Part shown: piece after piece, positions 14,522-18,546 of the stretch | Layout of the letters: each line of letters begins with the position of its first letter | Numbering within the stretch: the stretch's first letter is position 1 | NCBI GenBank assembly: GCA_937895955.1 | Contig: CALAZI010000187.1 | Span: 1-18,546, forward strand | Source of the DNA: an uncultured Alphaproteobacteria bacterium | GTDB lineage: Bacteria; Pseudomonadota; Alphaproteobacteria; Caulobacterales; Parvularculaceae | Direction of reading: 5' to 3' | DNA length: 18,546 nucleotides | Position numbers and translations under genes: made by a program | Notes under the pieces: generated by a model | The model's database searches: none | What the model was told of the DNA's origin: nothing | The model's input: the letters and a program-made list of their open reading frames with translations, nothing else

Positions 14522-14994
14522 GAACCGAGAAACCCCTTCGTATCGAGAGTGAGCGTCTGCGCGGTTGCAGGCACTTCGCTACCTACGTCCTTGACCGCCT
14601 CGTCGATGTCGCGGGCGGTGATGCGAACGCTGTGCTTCTTGAGGGCGGCCTGAACCCACTCAAGATCATCGCTCTGACAGGGCAGAGAAACGCGCCAGTC
14701 GCCCTTGAGCGGATCGTAGCCAAGGACGGCCTCGTTCGCCTCTCCGCCGTCGACGGCGTCATCGTCATAGAGGCAATAGATGCGCGTGCGCGGCCCATCG
14801 CAGGTGACGGTAATCGCCGCGCCTTTCGGCGCCTGATCGGCAATGATACTGGCGGCAACGCCGCTGACGGCGAGAAGCTCAGTGCGCGCTGCCCCAGTTG
14901 ACCCTTTCGTCAGCAGATCAACGATGGCGGTCCAGGTGCCGAGGGCATCGCGGCCCGGCGTGCTGCGAAAGGTGCGGCGGGCGACGGTGCTCAT
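14518..14994 (-). CDS. cap8: Cap8-like second HORMA-associated protein
   Basis: This 158-residue protein (MSTVARRTFRSTPGRDALGT...) lies between the ATPase and HORMA genes. This fits the two-HORMA form of type III CBASS, where a diverged HORMA-like protein (HORMA3/Cap8) is a partner of Cap7. It has a helical N-terminal half and beta-rich middle (AAITVTCDGPRTRIYCLYDD, DWRVSLP), and a disordered-looking tail (PATAQTLTLDTKGFL) that could act as a closure-type peptide for Cap7. The frame is open to 15165, but the ATG at 14994 overlaps the Cap6 stop (TGATG) and gives the family-like start. The assignment relies more on position than on motifs. Confidence 0.65.
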   Translation of the reverse strand: MSTVARRTFRSTPGRDALGTWTAIVDLLTKGSTGAARTELLAVSGVAASIIADQAPKGAAITVTCDGPRTRIYCLYDDDAVDGGEANEAVLGYDPLKGDWRVSLPCQSDDLEWVQAALKKHSVRITARDIDEAVKDVGSEVPATAQTLTLDTKGFLGS

Positions 14995-15908
14995 CAGTTC
15001 TTGCTCCCGGTGACTCGGCTCGCTTTCGCTGACTTTGTAGCGGCGAGAATGTCGTCGATTGTGACCTGCCCGGGGTTCATCGCCGTTTGCGGGCTGCTGG
15101 CGATGGCGTTGGCGACCATCTTGCGGATGGCCCGCCCGTCGAGCCCAACGCACGCAGCGGCGCACTGCGCAAACTGCGCGGCGCTGGTGAGCTTACCGAG
15201 CGGCGGATAGGTCCGGGCAAGGCCGGTCAGGCAGTCGCGGAGAATGCGCGAGCATGCGTCTGCATCCGGCAGGGGCACGTGGACGATAAGGTCGCAGCGC
15301 GATGTAAAGGCGCTGTCGACCGCCTGCGGAAAGTTGCTCGTCGCCACGAACAACAGGTTCGGATGCGTCTCGGCAAGGATGTCGAGTTGAACAAGCACCG
15401 CGTCGGTGGCGCGGTGAATATCGATTGGATTGGCTTCAAGGCTCATCTTGGTGCGGTCGGCGGCGAGCGTCTCGACCTCGTCGAGCAGGACGATGGTTGG
15501 ACCCATGGCTGCGGCCTCGGCAATCGCCTGAGAAAAAAGCTCCGACACAGCGCGCTGCGTCTTTCCCATCGCCGAACTGGTAAGGGTGTGCGGCTCGATT
15601 TCCAGCAGCCGGAATTTTCCGCCGCTGATTGACTCCGCTGTCCGGTGCGCAAGGCCGCGCGCGAGGGATGTCTTGCCGGTGCCGGGCGGACCGACGAGGA
15701 GGATGACACCGTGCAGCGGGATCACGCTGCGGTCGACCTTGCCGCGCATCGTAAAATTGAGCACCGCCTGCGAGAGCAGCCGGCGCTTGATGGTCTCGTC
15801 GAGGATGATCGATTCCCAGAGCGCGCCCAAAGTCGGGTCCGGCAAAGCGCGGCTGCGCTGGATGCCTTTCGGAAGGTCGGTAAAGTCGGTCTTCGGCATG
15901 GGCCTCAT
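14994..15908 (-). CDS. cap6: TRIP13-like AAA+ ATPase (Cap6)
   Basis: The 304-residue AAA+ protein has Walker A GPPGTGKT (73-80), Walker B IVLLDEVE (139-146), sensor 1 VATSN (188-192) and an arginine-finger candidate R204 (FTSRCD). Pch2/TRIP13-like ATPases in CBASS pull HORMA proteins from the closed to the open state, which switches off the cyclase when no threat is present. The start at 15908 or at the in-frame ATG at 15899 are both possible (GGAG lies 11 bases before the first). A strong hairpin lies 45 bp upstream (15953-15973). It is the second gene of the operon, after the DUF2188-like gene. Confidence 0.93.
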   Translation of the reverse strand: MRPMPKTDFTDLPKGIQRSRALPDPTLGALWESIILDETIKRRLLSQAVLNFTMRGKVDRSVIPLHGVILLVGPPGTGKTSLARGLAHRTAESISGGKFRLLEIEPHTLTSSAMGKTQRAVSELFSQAIAEAAAMGPTIVLLDEVETLAADRTKMSLEANPIDIHRATDAVLVQLDILAETHPNLLFVATSNFPQAVDSAFTSRCDLIVHVPLPDADACSRILRDCLTGLARTYPPLGKLTSAAQFAQCAAACVGLDGRAIRKMVANAIASSPQTAMNPGQVTIDDILAATKSAKASRVTGSKN

Positions 15909-15952
15909 CGTGGTTTGCTCTCCGGCGACGCATCAGACGCCTTTTGGGATTG

Positions 15953-15973
15953 AGCCGCGCCGAAAGCGCGGCT
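15953..15973 (-). terminator. Strong 8-bp hairpin between the DUF2188 and cap6 genes
   Basis: AGCCGCGC and GCGCGGCT form a perfect 8-bp GC-rich stem with a 5-nt loop, beginning seven bases after the stop of the DUF2188-like gene on the minus strand. There is no U-tract after it. It could be a leaky terminator, an RNA-stability stem, or an attenuation point that lowers cap6-nucC expression compared with the first gene. Confidence 0.45.
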
Positions 15974-15979
15974 TGCTGG

Positions 15980-16219
15980 TCAGCCCCGGGGCGGGTTCGG
16001 GTCACGCCCGTGGCTGTCGCTCTGGGCGATACGCCCGTCGCGGTTGTGGATGCGCAGTTCAGTTCCCTGGCTGCGGCTGATCTGCCGGCCCTGGTCGATG
16101 GCTGCCTGCTTCGTTTCGAAATGCCCGGAGGCGCGCTCCGCGCCGCCCCGCTTGACGTCCCACCCGCCGTTCGGGCTTGGAACTACATGATGTGTGTCCG
16201 GGCCTCTTCTCTTCCCCAT
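15980..16219 (-). CDS. Small DUF2188-like protein, first gene of the CBASS operon
   Basis: The 79-residue protein begins MGKRRGPDTHHVVPSPNGGW. Its pattern H-V-V-P, G-G-W-D-V-K, A-S-G-H-F-E-T-K-Q-A-A-I, E-L-R-I-H, R-D-G-R-I, D-P-N-P matches DUF2188 proteins, small basic proteins of unknown function. The open frame reaches 16300, but AAAGGAAAG lies about eight bases before the ATG at 16219, and the longer version would include the promoter. It is read directly from the CapH-controlled promoter and is followed after 71 bp by cap6. Its role in CBASS is unknown. It may be a passenger, a modulator or part of the system. Confidence 0.8.
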   Translation of the reverse strand: MGKRRGPDTHHVVPSPNGGWDVKRGGAERASGHFETKQAAIDQGRQISRSQGTELRIHNRDGRIAQSDSHGRDPNPPRG

Positions 16220-16270
16220 ATTGTGCTTTCCTTTCGGCGTGAAACCACGTAATGTATGCCTACTCCGAAC

Positions 16271-16300
16271 ATGATATGGCATGAAAATGCGCGTTGTCAA
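16271..16300 (-). promoter_or_regulatory. Sigma70-type promoter of the CBASS operon
   Basis: On the minus strand TTGACA (16300-16295, perfect -35) is followed after 18 bp by TATCAT (16276-16271, five of six -10 bases). Transcription would start near 16264, about 45 bp before the DUF2188-like ATG. The -10 overlaps the first 15-bp direct repeat, where a repressor would block RNA polymerase. Confidence 0.75.
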
Positions 16301-16322
16301 GCACTCCGCGTAGTGCTACTCT
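16294..16322 (+). promoter_or_regulatory. Weak promoter of the capH-capP genes
   Basis: TTGTCA (16294-16299) is followed after 17 bp by TACTCT (16317-16322). The -35 elements of the two divergent promoters overlap on opposite strands. The -10 lies in the second 15-bp direct repeat, which suggests autoregulation. The -10 is poor (three of six), so this call is tentative. Confidence 0.45.
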
Positions 16323-16336
16323 GAACATCAAGAAAC

Positions 16337-16342
16337 AGGAGG
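16337..16342 (+). promoter_or_regulatory. Shine-Dalgarno that fixes a TTG start for capH
   Basis: AGGAGG lies seven bases before the TTG at 16350. There is no ATG nearby, so the TTG start is supported by this perfect SD. Confidence 0.75.
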
Positions 16343-16349
16343 GTTTCCG

Positions 16350-16667
16350 TTGCCAACGCCACTGGGCGATAAAATTCGCGCGCTGCGGAAGAAGAAGGGC
16401 TACACGCTCGACAAACTGGCGGAGCTGGCAGAGTCCAGCAAAAGCTACATCTGGGAACTGGAAAACAAGGACCCGCCCCGGCCCTCGGCCGACAAGGTTG
16501 CAAAAATCGCCGTCGCCCTTGATGTCACGCCCGATTACCTGATTACTGATTCTGTACTGGTCGAGGACGCAACGGACACGGCGTTCTTTCGTAAGTACCG
16601 AAATATGGACCCCGCGACGAAAGAGAAGGTTCGCCGGATGCTCGACCTCATCGGTGACGATGAATGA
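16350..16667 (+). CDS. capH: XRE-family repressor (CapH-like)
   Basis: This 105-residue protein, starting at TTG, has an XRE/Cro-type helix-turn-helix over about residues 6-65 (GDKIRALRKKKGYTLDKLAE, then SYIWELENKDPPRPSADKVA) and a short acidic C-terminal tail with a helix. It is divergent from a CBASS operon and overlaps a metallopeptidase gene by four bases (ATGA). In described CapH/CapP pairs, CapH represses the CBASS promoter and is cleaved by CapP after DNA damage signals. The operator-like repeats upstream fit this. XRE regulators are common, so the CapH call rests on the pairing and position. Confidence 0.78.
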   Translation: MPTPLGDKIRALRKKKGYTLDKLAELAESSKSYIWELENKDPPRPSADKVAKIAVALDVTPDYLITDSVLVEDATDTAFFRKYRNMDPATKEKVRRMLDLIGDDE

Positions 16668-17566
16668 CGGCGCCGTTTACGCCTGAACGCTGGGCCTTTG
16701 AGATCACGCATGTCTTGAATGCCGCTTTTGGCGCCGACCGGTATCCAATCGACATCCCGATGATCGCGCAGGAGTACTCGAAACAGCGCTTCCCCGATGA
16801 CCCCATCGTCAGCGTTCTCGGCGATAATCTTCCTTCGTTCGATGGCGCATTGTTCAAGGCGCAGGACAATCGCAAGGGATGGGGGATCATCTATAACAAC
16901 GCCATCAAGTCGAAAGGCCGGATCAATTTCACGCTGGCGCATGAGTTCGGGCACTATCTGCTCCATCGGATCGCCTACCCCAACGGCTTCGAATGCGGCC
17001 AGCAGCAGATCATGCGCTGGGACTCGGAGTACGGGCAAGTCGAGCATCAGGCCAATGTCTTCGCCGCCAATTTCTTGATGCCGCTCGACGACTTCCGCCG
17101 ACAGGTCCCGGAAAGCGCGAGGGTCGATATCGACATGCTTCGCGGCTGTGCTGACCGGTACAATGTCTCGCTTGTCGCAGCGGTACTGCGCTGGCTGGGC
17201 TATACCCGCAAGCGAGCAATCCTTGTCGTCTCCCGAGAGGGCTACATCTTATGGGCGCGGTCAAGCGAACCGGCCTGGCGCACCGGCGCCTTTTTCAAAA
17301 CTTCAGCAGGGCCGGTCGAAATTCCTGCCGCAGCATTACCTTCGCGCCCTGAACTTCTCATCGACGGGCGGGGCAGCGTCGACCATGGGAGCGGCGTTTG
17401 GCTGCGTGAGCCTGCCCGTGAGATGACCATATTTGCAGAACACTACGACTACTCGCTGTCACTGCTGCTTCTTGATGACGGTCGCCCCGCCTACTTCCAG
17501 GACGAGGAAACCGAGCCAGATACCTATGACACGTTTGTCCCAACTGAACGTCGCCGGGAGTGGTAG
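16664..17566 (+). CDS. capP: ImmA/IrrE-type zinc metallopeptidase (CapP-like)
   Basis: The 300-residue protein has the zinc motif HEFGH (H93, E94, H97, in INFTLAHEFGHYLLH) and a downstream ligand-region EHQANVFAANFLMP with E127. The C-terminal half (about 200-300) is beta-rich and resembles the sensor domain of IrrE-like proteases. Such proteases cleave their partner XRE repressor. For CapP, activation by single-stranded DNA has been reported. Here it would turn DNA damage or phage attack into CBASS induction. The ATG overlaps the capH stop. The catalytic residues are intact. It ends 24 bp from the convergent hsdS gene. Confidence 0.82.
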   Translation: MTAPFTPERWAFEITHVLNAAFGADRYPIDIPMIAQEYSKQRFPDDPIVSVLGDNLPSFDGALFKAQDNRKGWGIIYNNAIKSKGRINFTLAHEFGHYLLHRIAYPNGFECGQQQIMRWDSEYGQVEHQANVFAANFLMPLDDFRRQVPESARVDIDMLRGCADRYNVSLVAAVLRWLGYTRKRAILVVSREGYILWARSSEPAWRTGAFFKTSAGPVEIPAAALPSRPELLIDGRGSVDHGSGVWLREPAREMTIFAEHYDYSLSLLLLDDGRPAYFQDEETEPDTYDTFVPTERRREW

Positions 17567-17590
17567 CGCGCGCATTTGATTACGCAGCGC

Positions 17591-18546
17591 TCACAGCTCC
17601 CCCTTGAACGCTTTGTCGAGGATGGCGGGAAGCATGGCGTCCAATTCGGCGGCGGTCTCGTCCTGCAAATCTTGGATGGCCTTAATAGAAGAGTACATCT
17701 GGAGCAACCGATGTTGATCTTCGAGTGAAGGCATTGAGAACGGCAGCTCCAGAAAACGCTCAGGTCTGGTACGCTCTCTCCTTGCACCCACGCCTCGCGT
17801 TACCTCTTTCAGCCTCCCCCAGAAGAACTCGGTTGGCACCAAAGCGGCCATATACTCCGGCAAGACGCGCTCAGGTCTCCATCGAAACGTTCGGTATTCA
17901 GGCGATACGAAATACCCCTCCAGTTCAAGGGGAGTCATTGCAATCGCGCCTTCCCAACCCTTCACTTGACTGAGCACGAGAGCGCCGGGATACAGCCGAT
18001 TAAATGCTCGGTAAGTAGTTTCGCCGCCAAAGACGGGTTGCTTTCCAAATAGGCCGCCGCCGAAGCCTCTCACGCCCGCTTGAGGATATGCGTTGCCAAC
18101 GTCAATAGGCACGGCATCCTCATCGAGAATCAAAAATGCGCTCAGAGGTTCATCATGCCCTGCGGCAAGTGCTGCATGCGTGGATGCGATGAAGGCGCCG
18201 CTGGCGGCTTTCGAAAGGGCGCGTAGGTTGCGAGCTTCTTCCAACTTCGCGGCGAGTTCCTCGATGCGCGCGACGATGCGGCGCTGCTCGTCGAGCGGCG
18301 GGAGGGGAATTTCAACCTCAAGGAAGCGTTCCGGCTTAATACGGTTTTGCCCACTTGTACCTTGAGATTTCTGATCGCACTGCGCCCAGAAGTCTTTGGT
18401 CTTCGTTACCCAGTGCATCCACCTTGGATCGAGACGCCCTTCAATCGGGGCGAACATCGGAAATTCGTTAGAGCCGTGGCAACCTGCAAGGCTGTCGTCC
18501 ACGACTGCCACGCTGCCATTCCGCGCCCAGATTTTGTTGACGACGA
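17591..18546 (-). CDS. hsdS: Type I restriction specificity subunit HsdS (5' end beyond window)
   Basis: The frame stays open to the window edge, so the first part of the gene is missing. About 318 codons are visible. The stretch AGCHGSNEFPMF, then FWAQCDQKSQGTSGQNRIKP and the conserved block IPLPPLDEQRRIVARIEELAAKLEEAR belong to the first target-recognition domain and central coiled-coil repeat. A second recognition domain and a second, more diverged conserved block (LEDQHRLLQMYSSIKAIQDL) follow, ending AILDKAFKGEL. HsdS gives DNA sequence specificity to the HsdM/HsdR complex. The GTG at 18511 is internal and not the start. hsdM and hsdR should be near but are not in view. Confidence 0.92.
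   Translation of the reverse strand, partial: VVNKIWARNGSVAVVDDSLAGCHGSNEFPMFAPIEGRLDPRWMHWVTKTKDFWAQCDQKSQGTSGQNRIKPERFLEVEIPLPPLDEQRRIVARIEELAAKLEEARNLRALSKAASGAFIASTHAALAAGHDEPLSAFLILDEDAVPIDVGNAYPQAGVRGFGGGLFGKQPVFGGETTYRAFNRLYPGALVLSQVKGWEGAIAMTPLELEGYFVSPEYRTFRWRPERVLPEYMAALVPTEFFWGRLKEVTRGVGARRERTRPERFLELPFSMPSLEDQHRLLQMYSSIKAIQDLQDETAAELDAMLPAILDKAFKGEL

Larger units (their letters stand above)
16260..16330. repeat. Paired direct repeats, candidate CapH operators
   Basis: CTACTCCGAACATGA (16260-16274) and CTACTCTGAACATCA (16316-16330) match at 13 of 15 positions, and each is preceded by a CGTA(A/G)TG element. One repeat overlaps the CBASS -10 and the other the regulator -10. An inverted repeat AGCACT/AGTGCT (16300-16305 and 16312-16317) lies between them. 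This is a natural layout for one repressor controlling both divergent promoters. Confidence 0.65.

Noticed and set aside
14995..15165. N-terminal extension of the Cap8-like protein
   Set aside because: It overlaps cap6 in a different frame. The ATG at 14994 overlaps the cap6 stop in the same way as the other genes.
16220..16300. N-terminal extension of the DUF2188-like protein
   Set aside because: It would place the promoter -10 and operator inside the coding sequence. The ATG at 16219 has an SD.
18509..18511. GTG as start of the specificity subunit
   Set aside because: The frame is open to the window edge and upstream codons (VVNKIWARNGS) continue HsdS-like sequence.
1..18546. CRISPR array, tRNA, rRNA or transposase
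   Set aside because: No regularly spaced repeats, tRNA cloverleaf, rRNA segment or transposase frame was seen on either strand.

Overview
The window is GC-rich and looks like part of an integrative conjugative element or conjugative plasmid of an alphaproteobacterium, probably Hyphomicrobiales (Rhizobiales). I infer this from the traG - ribbon-helix-helix - trbBCDEJ(K)LF gene order and from codon use with G/C-rich third positions. No tRNA, rRNA, CRISPR array, integrase or relaxase is visible.

Positions 1-9245 (minus strand) hold a trb-type type IV secretion / mating-pair-formation operon. In transcription order it runs traG (VirD4 coupling protein), a small CopG-like protein, trbB (VirB11), trbC (VirB2 pilin), trbD (VirB3), trbE (VirB4), trbJ (VirB5), a tiny basic ORF in the trbK slot, trbL (VirB6) and trbF (VirB8, cut by the window edge). 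Most junctions are ATGA-type overlaps or a few bases apart, so the operon is translationally coupled. A 43-nt nested hairpin abuts the traG start, and a 10-bp tandem repeat lies just beyond it.

Positions 9406-11993 (minus) hold a retron: a phosphoribosyltransferase-like protein with a C-terminal winged-helix region, then a structured intergenic RNA, then a reverse transcriptase. The RNA can be read from sequence. A 22-position a1/a2 helix (20 pairs, 3 of them G-U) encloses 196 nt with three short msr-like hairpins and one long msd-like stem. The a1 arm lies in the last codons of the effector gene, the likely branching G is the G of its UAG stop codon, and the a2 arm lies in the first codons of the RT gene.

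Positions 12369-16219 (minus) hold a complete type III CBASS operon: a DUF2188-like small protein, a TRIP13-like AAA+ ATPase (Cap6), a second HORMA-partner protein (Cap8-like), a HORMA protein (Cap7), a CdnD-like cyclic-oligonucleotide synthase, and the NucC endonuclease with its D73/E104/K106 active site intact. From 16350 to 17566 (plus) an XRE repressor and an ImmA/IrrE-type metallopeptidase (CapH/CapP arrangement) are divergent from it. The 130-bp divergent region contains a near-consensus sigma70 promoter for CBASS, a weaker promoter for the regulators, and a pair of 15-bp direct repeats, one on each -10 element.

Positions 17591-18546 (minus) carry the 3' part of a type I restriction specificity gene (hsdS), convergent with the regulator pair. 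Overall the window shows a conjugation module next to a defence island with CBASS, a retron and part of a restriction-modification system. The system types are known. The points most worth attention are the nesting of the retron RNA in two coding sequences, the DUF2188 gene leading the CBASS operon, and the visible regulatory architecture of the CapH/CapP control region.
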